Assembly (NCBI GenBank): GCA_001579985.1
Contig: LRSR01006008.1
Location: 1-64,000 of the forward strand
Direction of reading: 5' to 3'
Length of the DNA: 64,000 bases
DNA from: Hypsibius dujardini
Lineage: Eukaryota; Tardigrada; Eutardigrada; Parachela; Hypsibiidae
The notes below the pieces were generated by a model, which searched no databases, had not been told where the DNA came from, and saw only the letters and a list, made by a program, of their open reading frames with translations. The position numbers and the translations under genes are program-made. The number at the start of each line of letters is the position of its first letter. Position 1 is the stretch's first letter. Positions 1 to 12,409 of the stretch are shown in pieces.

Positions 1-164
1 GACCTCTCTCGTTCTGTCTCGTTTTTAGAGACACCAAAATGTTACTTCACTTCACTAAAGAAATAGCAAAAATCGGAAGTTAGTAAATAATTTCTTTCCT
101 ACTTGGGACGATTTTGAGAGGCAGGACGCAGAATGCCTCCTTTTTATTTTTTTAAATTAGTAAA

Positions 165-520
165 CATGAATGGTGATTTCAAAATTTATTTTACTGGAAT
201 AGTCAAATAAACTTTGTTTTGGCGAAATTTCAAAGTCCGGAAAACACTGGAAGATTATATTTTTCTTGACTGTAAAACGTTTGATTTCTAATCAAAGCGT
301 TTACTTTCGCGATTTTTTACACCCTCCCGCAGAAAATTTAATTTGGAACCGACTGGAATCAGCAAAGCATTTTCTTAATATCAAATGGCGGAGCTGCGGG
401 TCATTTCTAATATATGAGTCAGAAGTTCTGGATCGATAATGGCTTGCAAAGTAGCTCCGCCCAGTATCGAAAAAATGAATGTCATAATGTCAATCGATTC
501 TAAATTGATTTTGGGCTCTT
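165..520. repeat. Partial copy of a dispersed repeat (relative of 60078-60616)
   Basis: This stretch shares short blocks, in the same order, with the palindromic element at 60078-60616. The shared blocks include AAAACACTGGAAGATT, a following TTCTTGACTGTAAAA-like block, and an internal AGCTCCG block. The second arm seen in the other copy is not obvious here, so this looks like a truncated or diverged copy. The boundaries are approximate. No gene is visible between base 1 and the end of FMO1 at 2819. Confidence 0.35.
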
Positions 521-1864
521 TTTTTACCATCCTGTTGCTTTTGAAACTTTGGCACTGACTGGACCGGCAACCAAACGGCTTTTATCTTCTGTTGGACTGG
601 CGGCTGTTGAGCATGTTACATCAAAAATTCTCTACAGTTATCATGTAGCAGAAGCAGAGAAGTTACTGGCACTATGTAACATATATGCTTAGCTGGCAGT
701 ATTATTGCGGAGTAGTTTAGCAAGTCGACGGCCCGTCCAGCACATGGTACCACACATTTCATATCACGAGGTGGATGATGTACACATTGAATAATGTGCG
801 TAGTGCCGGTGTCTTTCGGAACAGCCGACAGGACAAACGCGTTGGCACAAAGAGCCACAGCGCTCAGGCTGACGGTCCAGGCTGACGGCTGACGGCAATC
901 CTTGCCAGGTCGGGGTTACTGCATCAGTGAAGTTGTTGATTGAATGATTGAGGTTGGGCGATGAATTAAAAAACAGCTTGCTCGGTATTTTCTTAAGTCA
1001 TAACCATGTCTTGCTGAATTTCAAATTTCTACACGATTTCGATTCAGATCACTTCATTCCGATATAGAAGTAATGAACAGGCATTATTTATGCTCATCTG
1101 CGATTGACGGTTGCACTTGCCATGTTATATCTCTGATGTAATTCCTTTTGACCGATTTTTTTGTGATCAACGGGAAGAAGGCCGAACTTAAGGATAATAT
1201 TTATTTTCAGAGGTGAATTAGGCACACTTTTTTCCACACCCAATTTGTAGTCGCTGCGCTTTGATATTGCATCTTGTACAGTTGTGACGCGATCGAATGG
1301 GTAATAAGCATAACTGATATCATTGCACCCACATACATTTGTAATTAAAGGAGTGGTGCACATCAATGTCGTGTGCTTCTAATTGGAAGTTCGGGGAGTT
1401 CGTGCTTCCCCCTGCCGAGATTGAAAAACGGAATAACCTCATAGTGCGAAGAAATGAAAAAATTTCCGCCGATAACTGCTCAATTATTCAGCCGACAGGC
1501 CGAACTGTACGTGAATACTCCTGGCCCCGCCTCTTTGCCCAAAACTCTTAGTTATGTCGGTTGTTTGTCAGCTGATGTTCGCGCGTTGTTTTGCAACAGC
1601 ACCTTTTTGTATATTCGTTTTTAGGATGATCCGGGTTTGTTCTTTGTGGTTTGTTTGTTTAGAGAATGTTCTGTTTGTGGTTGTATTCTTCTTGCGGATC
1701 TATCCGTAGCGGGCTGCTTTTGCGTGTTTCGGGCGTTTTCTCCTGTGTGTGCGGCTGAATAGAAGGCGTTTTCAGGATTTGTTGAAGGGCGAAACGTTTG
1801 CAGAATTGTTGAGTCGACAGCTATACCGCTAAGGGTTGATGATGTTCACGTCTATTTGGGTCGT

Positions 1865-2514
1865 GGGCTCGTTTACGGTCCAGTTATCAGTCGTAACCAG
1901 GAGCCCTGATGGTAGACGGCCAAGGGGTGGGCAAGGGGCACAATGCATCTTTTTCAAAATTGAATTAAAAAATTGACTTATTTTTTCCTGATCATTTTGA
2001 AACTTGCGTGGATTCACGGCAGCAGGGCTGTCGACAATTAAAATTTGCAAATAGACCAACCACAGCTTTAGTTTTGACGCGCACGGTTCAACATTTCGCT
2101 TGCTCGCTAACACCTTTTTTCGACATCCTTTTTTGAGAGACTTTTTTACCCGTTTTGCGTAGGTGAGGGGGTTTGATTTCGAGGGTCCCCAAGATTTCAA
2201 AACATTTTCAAAAACAATCGTTCACTTGGACCATTCTTGAATTCATTTAACGTACCATTTACAACTATTATTAGAGTGCTTATGTTGGACCCCAAAAAAT
2301 CTTAAATTTGATCGAAAAATTAATATTTTTGATAATGGTTTAAAATGCCAGGGGGCCATTTAAAATCAGACCCCCCCCCTAGTATAAAAATAATTAGAAA
2401 AAATAAAACGATTTTTGAGTTCAATTTTGAAAAAAACATCTTCATCCCTTTGCCTACCCCCTGGGTCTACCGTGAGGGGTCCTGGTTTCAATGCATAATC
2501 ACCCTAAACGAGCC
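1865..2514. repeat. Foldback/MITE-like element, family F1, copy A
   Basis: The ends are inverted repeats. The left end reads GGGCTCGTTTACGGTCC and the right end GACCCTAAACGAGCC-like, followed inward by matching GGAACCAGGA-type blocks. Two other copies lie at 19421-19921 and 29426-29747. This copy is longer than the others because a second repeat (2025-2165) lies inside it. No transposase frame is present, so it is a non-autonomous element or structural repeat. I could not define a clear target-site duplication. Confidence 0.75.
2025..2165. repeat. Dispersed repeat F2, copy 1, nested in F1 copy A
   Basis: About 140 bases match 3655-3795 in the same orientation. Shared blocks include GGGCTGTCGACAAT, TTTTGACGCGCACGG and TTTCGCTTGCTCGCT. 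The other two F1 copies lack this block at the corresponding place, which shows that it inserted into F1 copy A. Confidence 0.65.
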
Positions 2515-2818
2515 TTTTTCTTGGGTCATGTTTTTCGTTGCCAATTTTACCAATGAAACACACGCCACTAGGGCGGACATAGTATTCCCAGTTGGAATTT
2601 CCAGTATCCATAATTAATTGTTGCCTTGTTATGACAAGGAACGCGTTCCGGTATTGCTGAAATAAATTGAAATCGATCAAGGTGCGAAAGTACGTACACT
2701 CGCCACGCTACGGTTAATAATTGTCCAGAAAGAATACATTCAATGGCATTAAGTGCATTTGCTCTCATTCGAAAGCTGTAAACTATAAGCCAAGTAAAAA
2801 GCGGAACAAAAAAATGCT

Positions 2819-5800
2819 TTAATTAGGTTCAGCTTTTTTTACATGCCAAAACGATTCGCTATCAACTCGCTGAATGAGATCGCGCTTGAAGGTGGTAAAC
2901 TCCGTTCGCAGGACATGAAAGGCTGCTGCACACATTTTCGGATAAACCGGCTCAACCGCATCAAATCCCGCTTCTCGGCCCATCTCCTCCAGATATGCCC
3001 AAATCTCCTGCTCCATGCCATGAGCAATATTCCGACTTCCGCCTTCTTCATTGCCAACGATTCTTTGCCGGTAATCGTCCTCCGTCAGCTGCAGCATTTT
3101 TTCCGTCGATGGCAAACGCACTTTTCCATCCAGCACAGCCTTAAAAAATTTCACCTGCCCGTCCAAAATGGGAGTGAGAGTGACGAGGGTTACCACAAAT
3201 GGAATTGCCATCGTGGGGTACCAGGCGTTAATCAGGTGCCGGTAGAGAGGAGTGACACGTCCACGGGAGGCTTCCACACGACATTCTTTGGAGAGAAAGG
3301 GGAAATCGTATGCGAATCCGGTGCAGAGGATGACAGCGTCAATGTCTGCTGTCGAACCGTCTTCCAGGATTGCTCCATGGGCTGTGAAGCCTTGTGGGAT
3401 TGCTGTTTCTTTGAGATTTGGGAATTGGTCTTTGAAAAATGACATGGGTTGTCGTTTTGCTAGGATAACCTGGTAAAAATAAGAATTATGAAACCGGGAT
3501 GCTTCAGTTATTAGCGGGAGTGCAGTCGTCAATCACCAATATTTATTAGAAAAATTTTGATGAATGAGTTTGAACAAGTGATCAGTCGGAGATGTCAAGG
3601 AAATGTTATCAATGAATTTCGGAAATTCGCTGATGCATTGGCTGATCTATAAGACAGTCGGGCTGTCAACAATCGAAAAATGCGAATAGACCAATCACAG
3701 GCCTTGGTTTTGACGCGCACGGCTCACTATTTCGCTTGCTCGCTGAGACCTTTTTCGATACCCTTTTCTGACAGACCCTTTTAACGTATTTTATTGACGG
3801 TTGCACTGTCTCTGTTTGGTAATAGCCAGAAAATGAAAATGTATGGCAAATGGGCTCAAGTAATTTGTAGAGATACGACATTGCACTGGGACCATTTTCA
3901 GCTCTTTACAGAGGCGTATGGGTATAAATTTTAATTTTTAATGAGTTTGAGAGTTACGGGGCTGTTTTGTTATAAATTGCCTCTCCCTGAGTCGGGACCA
4001 TGGCGATGAAACTTTTTATGACATTTTTTACTCAAGATAAATAGATTACCCCAACTTTATTATTCAAATGACCCCCCCTTGCAAGTGACTCGCTAAACCT
4101 TGAGGGAGGGGCCAAGGCAGTTTTCTCAGGTTATGGGTGCAGGTTCCCATTTTTGGCTATAACTGATGTATGAGGGCTGAGCAATGTCCCTTTGACTGAT
4201 TATAACAAATTTGATAATTTTGAGAAGCCCATCTGTTTCCAATTTCCAGTTATAAAACTCCATCGTCCGATTTTTTGGGAGGATGGAAAGGCGTGACGCG
4301 ATTGGGCCCCAAGTGTTGAAATCAATACCGATCGACATCAATAACAAAAAAATACCACCTCGGCATGTCCAAGGTAACATCTCGCGAATCACAAAAAGTT
4401 ACTAACATTTTCGGAAGAGGACTCACCGTTTTGGCAGACGAAATAAGGTCCAGGGCAATGTCCCCGGCTGAGGGGCCGCCACCGAGTAGCAGCACGTTCT
4501 GCCCGGCAAACCTTCCCGGTTCCCGGTAATCGCTACTGTGGAGCCTTTGTCCTTGAAAATTGGCCAGACCGAAAAATTCCGGAACGAATGGAGTGTGGTT
4601 CTTCCTGAAAGAAAAAGCCGGTAAAACAGACTGAATAAAAAATCCGTGTTCCATCAACATTTACGCTGTTGCACAATTTCATTCAGAGGGGAATACATAA
4701 TGCAGAACAAGGAGCGCATCAGCAACCAAATAACTTCACAACTCAGTTATGTGGTAATGCCGTGATTGACGGTTTTTTCGCGCAAAAAACGGACCGAACT
4801 ACTGCGTTCTCGCAGATAAACGACCTTGAAAATGGATGCGGCCACGCGAAACGCCAGCCCACCATGTTTTACCCATCGCTTATTTGTTCTATACAAATAC
4901 CATTGCAAGATGAGACGAGTTGTTAAATAAAATCAGTTCAAAGGATTGAAAAATCAGCATGAATCTTTTCCTGGCGATCCAGGGTATGCACTATATAATA
5001 CACTATAAAAAGTGTCTGCATCGGAAATTTTACGAGAATGTCCCCATTCAATTGCAATGAAATCTAGCTACACAGGTAAAACGAAGGGCACTCCAAGAGT
5101 AATGCTATTTGGTCATTCACTCTGTACCAAACGACCGCTCTTCGAATCGCTCAGCCTAGACAGTTAGACCAAGGCCTGGTACACTGTAACCTAGAGTTTC
5201 ATAGACCTGCGTATAGGGATCTTTCTTTTGGGATTCACCTTGTTATACCTGTGCAGTCGCATGTTCTGCTGTTTTAAATGGACGTCTAGGCAGAAAAACG
5301 AAATTATGCTACACTGCACACGACAAGATTAACTACCAAATCAATCAATCAAGCAAAGCTGAAACACCCCACATGACTTAATGTTGCGCGGTTCGGCCCG
5401 TCGAGCCTATCTCTCGTTTGCCCTGTTGGATTCCGTTTGTTCCTAGTTTATTCATCATTTCAATGATAAGTCTAATTAACAAAATAAGGTCAACCGTCTG
5501 ACCATTGGTCATGACACACATGAGACACAGATCAGTCGGTGCATGTATTTCACGTCTTCGCGGTTCCCAGTCACTCTCCGACCGAAAATATTTCTTCTAG
5601 GTCCTTGCCAGTAAGTAATTCAGCAAAACTTATAGAAGTAATGTGAGAAGCCCCGAAAAAAATAGTTGCACTACCAGAATTGGCACTTTCTTCCGATTGC
5701 GGAATAAATGACCAAGTGACATTACTTTTGGAGTAGCCCTCGTAGCAACTCCTAGTATCTCGACCATGTCGTCGCGGATTAGTATGATGAATTGGGCAAT

Positions 5801-7068
5801 TTTCAGCAAATTAAATATCAACCGCCTCTCTCTCATAAAAGTGTGTGCGTTAGCCTATGCTACGGAGTTACACATTGAAGGCTATGATTTAACCAACTTC
5901 ATCTAATCTCAGAGTTTATTATTGACGAAATTACGGCTGACTTTTTATGCTTTTAGAAGCAGACTACTATCGCTGAGAAGTCCAGCTGCAATTTAATTTT
6001 TATTGCTGCGGTTGCCATTTTTAGTTTCAGCGATCGACTCACGCGACCATACTGTAGTCTTACCTACCCATTACACACGAATACAACGTCGAAGATCTCC
6101 GTCACTGTCAAATTCCGTTTGAAATCCTCGTATTCCACGAGCCAGCGCGGTCCGACCGCACTAGCAGGTACATGCTCTGACAGAATCGGAGTGACGACAT
6201 TGACCCGATGATCAAACTAAATAAAAGCAGCGAGAGATTATGAGATGGGATAAATGTATCGCTCTGAAAATAAACAGAGTGGGTACCTTAATATGTGGAT
6301 GAAGCTTGAAGTGGTCAGCGTAGGACTGCAGATACTGAAGGACAGTCGACGCGTCAATATAAGAGCTTTCGCCTCCGAGGAATGAGAAGCCTTCCAGCGC
6401 CATCAGATCTTTTGGGAGGTTCGTTCTGTGTGCAAAACAGGAGCTTTCTATCTTGTCGTTAAAATGATCCAATAATGACTTACGATTGTATGACAAAAAG
6501 TAAAAGTGATTGTTCGGAATTTCAGAAAAGTGTGAATACGCTATACGAGGTAAAAGTCTCAATGTTGCGCAAGGTTTGATTTGGCATAAATACCGCGCAC
6601 GACAGGGCAATCAAAGCAAATCGTGACGTAAATCAATCAAAACAGCCACAAGGTTTCTTCTGCGTTTTTCATTTTCGTTTTTCAACAAAAGTATTGTGGC
6701 CTATGTGTATTTGTGTGTCTTGTGTGGAAAATGATCTCCTGACAGAGCAATAAAAGATTAAAGAGAAAAAGAAGAGCTCTCAGCTGGCCAGCTGTTGAGT
6801 GGTACCTCATGTTCCTGTACATTCGCGTATAAAAGGGCGATGTCATCTGCTCATTCGTCCGCTCCTCGCATCTCTGCGGGTAGTTCCACACTCCACCGAC
6901 CTGGTGGGATAGCTCGAACGCCGTCGCTTCGTATTTCGGATCAGAAAGAAAGTGTCGCAGGGCACACAGTCCGCAGTAGCCAGCTCCGATAATCGCGACC
7001 CTTCTTCGCAATGACGGCTGCTGTTCCTGACTCGACGGTTGCCCTTTTTGGCTGGAGAGAAACTCCAT
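2819..7068 (-). CDS. Flavin-containing monooxygenase, FMO1 (five exons, intact)
   Basis: This gene should encode an FAD- and NADPH-dependent monooxygenase that adds oxygen to soft nucleophiles (N or S) in xenobiotics or metabolites. The exons are 7068-6806, 6425-6287, 6216-6068, 4604-4427 and 3469-2819, giving 459 residues, close to the usual length of invertebrate FMOs. The FAD site GAGYCG is at residues 28-33. The FMO fingerprint FxGxxxHxxxY is met by FQGQRLHSSDY at about 200-210. The NADPH site GGGPSA is at about 225-230. All junctions are GT-AG and the reading phase is kept across every join. The longest introns are 1.46 kb and 0.96 kb. A second gene with identical intron positions lies at 12410-16191, so the pair arose by duplication. 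The substrate cannot be predicted. No signal peptide is evident. Confidence 0.93.
3655..3795. repeat. Dispersed repeat F2, copy 2, in the last intron of FMO1
   Basis: About 140 bases match the block nested in the F1 element at 2025-2165, in the same orientation. This copy lies in the last FMO1 intron (4426-3470). No coding potential or terminal inverted repeats were found. Confidence 0.6.
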
Positions 7069-8119
7069 TTTGGCTTGGGTCTGCGGATGAGGGTGAGAGT
7101 AATAATATTGGACGCACCTCAGATGGCTAGAAAGCTGGCGTGTCTAATACAGAAATTCTAATTTAGATTATTTAGTTGAGTTTAAAACGACTGATACACT
7201 TTTTAAAATAAAGCTTTTCAGCTTTTCAGTCAGCTACAGAATATGACCACGTCGAACGAAACCTTGCGTGAGCGTGCCCATGTTCGCTGCAATTGCAATA
7301 GTTCGGCTAAAATTCCTCTCTTCTCCTTGACGCGAGAGCGTTCCAAATCCAAGGAGGCTTGACTCCGCTTTATCTCTATCTTTTTCTTATCATTATTAAC
7401 CATAATACGGCTGTGAGAGGTCATTGGACGCGACATAGTTTTACGATCCGAACCAAATTTCCACGCGTGCATACGGACGGTATAGATTTTAAGTGCGGGT
7501 ACAGTACACCGTACAGTATATTCGACATAGGGCCAAGAGTTCTAGGCATGTATATGAATTAGTATTTTCAGAATAGTAATCAAATAATATATTAATAACA
7601 TCAAAATGTTCTGTTGGGCAAATATCTGGTTTATTGCCATCGGCATTGCTCAAGTAAATACGTCGTTAAGATAGATTATTGAATGGTAAAAAGTTATCGT
7701 ACCTTCACTCGTATCATTTTTTAAAGCCTTGGCCGAATGGATCATGAACGAGAAAGAAGTGGTTTGCTTTTGAACGTCCGTTTGCACAGTACAAGTGTAT
7801 ATTCGCACATTATTTCCATTAATAATGTGAATATTAATTTACAAACTGCTGGGCTTTTATTTTCTATAAAATGAACACACAATAAAATGTAACACTTGTG
7901 GCGCCCTCCGCCACCCCCCCCCCGATTCAACCCATGTACCGATTCAACCCATAGCGTTTGCCTGGTATACATTGTCAGCACTCCGTTGCAGACTTTCTTC
8001 GAGTCGAGGATTGCCATACCGAGTTCGCGGTCAAGGCGTAATGACTCGTACCTCAACTGGATAGTCAGGGATCCGTAACAGTGTGGCACAACCATACATA
8101 CGTACTACTGCTGTAAATT
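7069..8119. other. Intergenic stretch with one arm of repeat F4
   Basis: No supported gene is visible. At 7888-7970 there is one arm of the palindromic repeat seen complete at 20306-20486: it has ACACTTGTGGCGCCCTC, then two GATTCAACCCAT units, then a GTTTGCCTGGTAT-like end. The rest is AT-rich and unremarkable. It should hold the FMO1 promoter, but I recognise no specific promoter element. Confidence 0.5.
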
Positions 8120-8640
8120 TATCTGTTGACTAAGGAAATGGCTGCAGCTATTTTACCCCTCCCTTGTAGTGTGTGGGGCTCAATAGGACCCGGCTATTTT
8201 ACCCCTCCCTCAATATATCACTAAGGACAAAATAGCGCTCTGGCTATTTTACCCCTCCCATACTATCCGTTCGTCCGTCTGTCCGTCCGTTCTGTCCGTT
8301 ATCTGTCCATCCGTCCATCGCCTGTCCGTTCGTCGTTCGTCCGTTGGTCATCCGTTAGTCCGCAATCCTTCAGTCGTTGCCCGTTGTGCGACTATCTGTC
8401 CGACAACAAACGAACGGTCAACGGACGGACAAAGGACGGACAGATGAACAACGGACGGATGGACAACAGGCACACTGACGGACGGACAGACACCATGGGA
8501 AGGGTAAAATAGCAGGGGCGCGATTTGGACCCCTGGTGATGTATACAGGGAGGGGTAAAATAGCCGGGGCTCTATTGGGCCCCACACACTACGCTGGATG
8601 GGTTAAAATAGCTGTAGCCATTGTTATAGTCAACAGCTAG
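8120..8640. repeat. Large foldback element with a TCCG/CGGA simple-repeat core
   Basis: The two ends are long inverted repeats of about 100 bases. The left side runs ATCTGTTGAC, GGCTGCAGCTATTTTACCCC, GTGTGTGGGGCTCAATAGG. The right side is the approximate reverse complement and ends in GCTGTAGCCATTGTTATAGTCAACAG. The motif CTATTTTACCCCTCCC recurs inside each arm. The centre consists of TCCGTCCG-type units on the left and CGGACGGA-type units on the right, so the palindrome continues through the middle. There is no coding potential. Confidence 0.8.
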
Positions 8641-9034
8641 ATTCCGATTCAAGTGCTGAGCCCTAGCTTTTTGGTATCAATCGAAAGACAAATTCGCGGC
8701 TTTTGAGTGAGATTAAACTGCTTCAGGATAGGCGACAAGTAGCGAGCAATCCCTTGTGAGAGCGAACCCACTGTTGATACGCAATTATCAATGGGCATCA
8801 TCTCAAAACAATAGGCTCGTCCCCAGTGACGATCCAACCGATGGCACAGCTGATGCCTTGCTCACACGTCATTAGCGTCGGTATCGAGAGCAACAATCTT
8901 CCACAGATAAATGTTGGTGAAGTTAGCAAGTTGGTACTGGGTCCTACAGTTGCCCATGTAGATGAAATATTGCGAGATATTGCTGGATCTACGCTGGGAT
9001 TGTCGTATTGCTGATACATCAGGGTACGACAAAA

Positions 9035-11281
9035 ATGGGCTTGCATTTGTACTGGGACCCGAGTTGCAATAACCGGACGGTCGAGTTCTTTTCTGGCCAA
9101 ACATTCACAGATTACGTGGATCGCGTGACATTTCCCATCGTCTTTTTGGTATGCATCATTGGGAGCATTCTCACTATTCTCGTAATGTCTCGGCGAGCCG
9201 CAGAGTCCAGAGGAGGCACTTGGTACTTGACGAATGCAATTATTTGCTCCCTGGCCGTTGGAAACATTTTGGCAATGTAGGTGAACCATATTGCCGCCGC
9301 GTCAGACAAGCAATGTCAGTTTAACAAAATAAAAGCTCTACTGTTTTTAGGATTTGGGAAACTGGACAGTTTTGTGTTGATCTCAATCGCAGCCTTAACA
9401 ATCACAGCCTTAACACGGACGTCATAAGCCCCGGGTGGGAGAGCTATTTGGAAGCAACAAGCCGTTGGGGACGGGAATGTTCCTTGACGCTATGCAACTG
9501 GTTCGTTTCGTGTATCGAGAGACATTTTTAATACTAGCATCCCTCGGGCTCCTAGAGGAGAGTTTTGGGGAGGTGAGGGTTTGGCAAATTTTTGCCCATA
9601 TAACCTCTCCTATTCCAAAAATATAAAAAGAGACTACGGGATAGAATCATGTAGCTTTTTCGCAATCTTAAAAATACTATTACTGTTCTTCACTAAGTTC
9701 CATCACTCATAATTAACTCATATCCCTGTCACATAGGTGAAATAATTAAATCATACCTCCACACTACCTCCACGGGTATTCAAAGTTGGCTTATTTGCAG
9801 CGATTATTTCGCTAATTCAAACTCGCTGATCTCTCTGGTTTTGCACGCCCTTGCAACGGTGATACGAGGACACGCCCCCTGGCTTACCTGAGGCTGTGTC
9901 TCCTTCACTAATTTCTACTGACATGGACCACTCACAAGACAGATGGACACAATTAGCGAGCAGATAACCGAGAAAAGCAACTCCTTGGCTGCTTTTCTCG
10001 CTTATTCTCAAAACCAAGGAGATTAGCGAGTTTGAATTAGCGAAATAATCGCTGCAAATAAGCGAACTTTGAATACCCTTACTATACAGGCTCTTCGTCT
10101 GTTTATTCAGGCTGCTAATCTGTTTTTCGGTGGAACGCATCATCTCTTTGAAGTCGTCCAAAAAGCGCGTGACTCTTATGCAGTTTAGCCGAACAAGGAG
10201 CCGAGCAGCCTGTGTCTTTTTGTTGGTTTCTCTCCATGCCGTTATTTCACCCTTGCCGTATCTACTGGACGACATAAGATACTACTCAGCCACTGGTAGC
10301 AACACCACTTACATCCAACCGGATTGGCTTTCAGAGTGGCTTGACATTCAGTTTTATCTTGAAGTAAGTATTCCTACTTGTACTCGCAGAGAAAAAAATT
10401 CGAATGTTCCTTCAGATTAATATGCTTGCTTCGGTGTCCATTATAGATGGTATTCATTAGCGGCACTTTTCTGATGCTTCTAGCAACCCTACTTGTTACG
10501 GTGGTGTTGCTCAGAAGGTGCCAGCAAGCTCGACAGAAGTGGGAGAAGGAAGGTCTCCGTAGGCATTCGCTGGAATCCCTGGCTCCTAAGTATTTCAACA
10601 GCTTCTCCATGTCCGCTGTATTCTTCATCACGCAGACTCCAGTAAGGATGCAATTTTGAATAAGAAAATGTTCCGTATGTATACAGTCTGTATGTATGCC
10701 ATACACGGGATCATGTTCTTAAAAATCAATCGTTAAGCAATTTGTTTGAACACACAAAAGATATACTTTTTCAGAAACGTAATAACAAATTACAAAAATT
10801 CCCAATTTATTAGTACCTGTGTATAAAAACACGTCATATAAAAAAAATTGTTTTGTAAAAACAGATCATTTTGTAAAAAAACGTCGTTTTTCGGTTATAT
10901 GTATATATATTATATGCTTTTCATATATAGTAATTATATATACGCTCTAAATTACTTAAACTTTTGCTACTGCAGGTCCTGGTGCGAAACATTATTATGC
11001 AGCTGGACAAAAACTGCTTCTTTAACATATCCGGCATGAGCAGAAAGGAGAGCGAAACGGTCGTGGTCATGATCGCCCGTCTAAACTATTGCCTAGCCTT
11101 TTTCGTTTATTTAACTTTCGACCCCAAGTTCCGCAGCCACACCAAGCTCCTCTTTAAAGAGACCTTCGGACTCATAGAGGATCGGAAAATCCGTCGAAGG
11201 GACGAACTTCTCCGGCAACTCAAACTGACCAAGGAAAGTGATGGTATCCGCATCCGTGGGATAGATTCCTCTCAGCTCTAA
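9035..11281 (+). CDS. Class A GPCR-like gene (five exons, interrupted near TM3)
   Basis: This looks like a rhodopsin-family seven-helix receptor, probably for a peptide. The exons are 9035-9276 (N-terminus with an N-R-T glycosylation site, TM1, start of TM2), 9351 onward (TM2, first extracellular loop, TM3 with an E-R-H motif where D-R-Y is usual), 10184-10363 (TM4, second extracellular loop), 10447-10641 (TM5, start of TM6) and 10976-11281 (TM6, TM7, tail). All reliable joins keep phase. In the second exon the frame closes right after CIERHF, with no splice donor before the stop. Adding one T to the run there would open a frame to a GTGAGG donor at about 9574. This may be a real frameshift or a sequence error. 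TM7 lacks a normal NPxxY and reads LAFFVYLTFDPKFR. A foldback element fills part of the following intron. A first non-coding or short coding exon upstream cannot be excluded. Confidence 0.72.
9774..10078. repeat. Foldback/MITE-like element F3 in a GPCR intron
   Basis: The first and last ~70 bases are near-perfect inverted repeats. The left arm starts GGGTATTCAAAGTTGGCTTA and continues with GATTATTTCGCTAATTCAAA. The right arm is the reverse complement and ends in TTTGAATACCC. The element is about 305 bases and has no coding frame. It lies between the second and third coding exons of the GPCR-like gene, so it would be spliced out. Confidence 0.85.
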
Positions 11282-12409
11282 TAAATAAGCGCATTTATTG
11301 TCGCACGTTTAGTGCCTAAAAAATAGGTGAACGGGATGCAGCTCCATAAGCCGTCGAGCTCGGGGAGTTCCCCTGTTATGTTGCTTGTTGTGAGTCTCTG
11401 CGCTATTCTAAAAAATTCCCCGAATGTTGCAACTGCAATCTCAGAAATGCACACAACGTCAACCAGCATCAGAATATATTACTTAATTATTTACTCTTAA
11501 TGTCATTATATATTATAATTAGACAAACTAACGGTTCTCGAGTAAGCAATCCAACCTGTTTTGTATGAACTGGCGAAACTTAAACAGCTGCTTGGAATGC
11601 TGATTAAGAAAATCTTCCGTTTAACCAGCCCCATTCAAGATGGTAGAGAACACCGCCTTTGGGTCGTACTTTCCTTAATGATGGCCGAAGATTACACACA
11701 TTACATTGGGGCGTCACAGACCATAGCATGTCAGGTTGGGTAACAAAAAAACTCCCTATTTTCCAGCGACACGGCTCAGCATATTATATATTGCACAGTA
11801 GTGAGGGTGCCTCACGCAGACAAGACAGCACACAAAAAAACCCAAAATCGAATGGGGTGTCACGTCCATACCAAATTTTGTTTTATATAGGAGACGCGTT
11901 ACATGAATATGCCAGATACGGAAGAAGCAAGTTTCCTTCCTTTTCACCCGCCAAAAAATAGTGGTAGAGTAAGTACAGGGGTCAACCATTTACATACAAC
12001 CATTTTTTTCTCCCACCACTTGCTCTACGTTAATTTTTTTCAAATCTGAAAATTGGGCTCAATGATACAATCAATTATCTCTGTTACGACAGTCGATGTC
12101 GCCAGGACTGTTCTGTTGTCCAGAACGAGCTATTTCCCCAAGCTTGCTCACCAAATTCGGCCAGGCGTCGAGGGATTTTTCCGGCTTTTCACGTGTTGTA
12201 GCAATTTTGTGCTTCAACATGCAAAAAGCCTTGGATGACGTCGTAACATCCAAAACCACATAAAAATTCAGGAAACTCATTGCTTTATGAATTGCAAAAA
12301 TCAAATTTGGAAAAATCTAAAAACATGTGCACACACGTTGAGAATTTGCGAGATGGTCGCGTGTAAATGCTTTACCCCTATAAATATTTGCCAATAGTAA
12401 TTATTCGGC
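11282..12409. other. Intergenic stretch between GPCR and FMO2 with MITE copy
   Basis: No supported gene is visible. At 11976-12379 lies a MITE-like element (F5 copy 1). Its left end reads CAGGGGTCAACCATTTACA and its right end is the near reverse complement, TGTAAATGCTTTACCCCTA. The interior closely matches 14729-15075, for example ACAATCAATTATCTCTGTTA and TTGTAGCAATTTTGTGCTTC. The ends resemble hAT-type termini (CAGGGG), but I could not confirm an 8-base target duplication. Confidence 0.7.

Noticed and set aside
2843-3442. Plus-strand open frame of about 200 codons
   Set aside because: It is antisense to the last exon of FMO1 and has no recognisable domain.
7722-7800. TTGGCCGAATGG resembling a tRNA A box
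   Set aside because: No B box, acceptor stem or anticodon arm could be formed around it.
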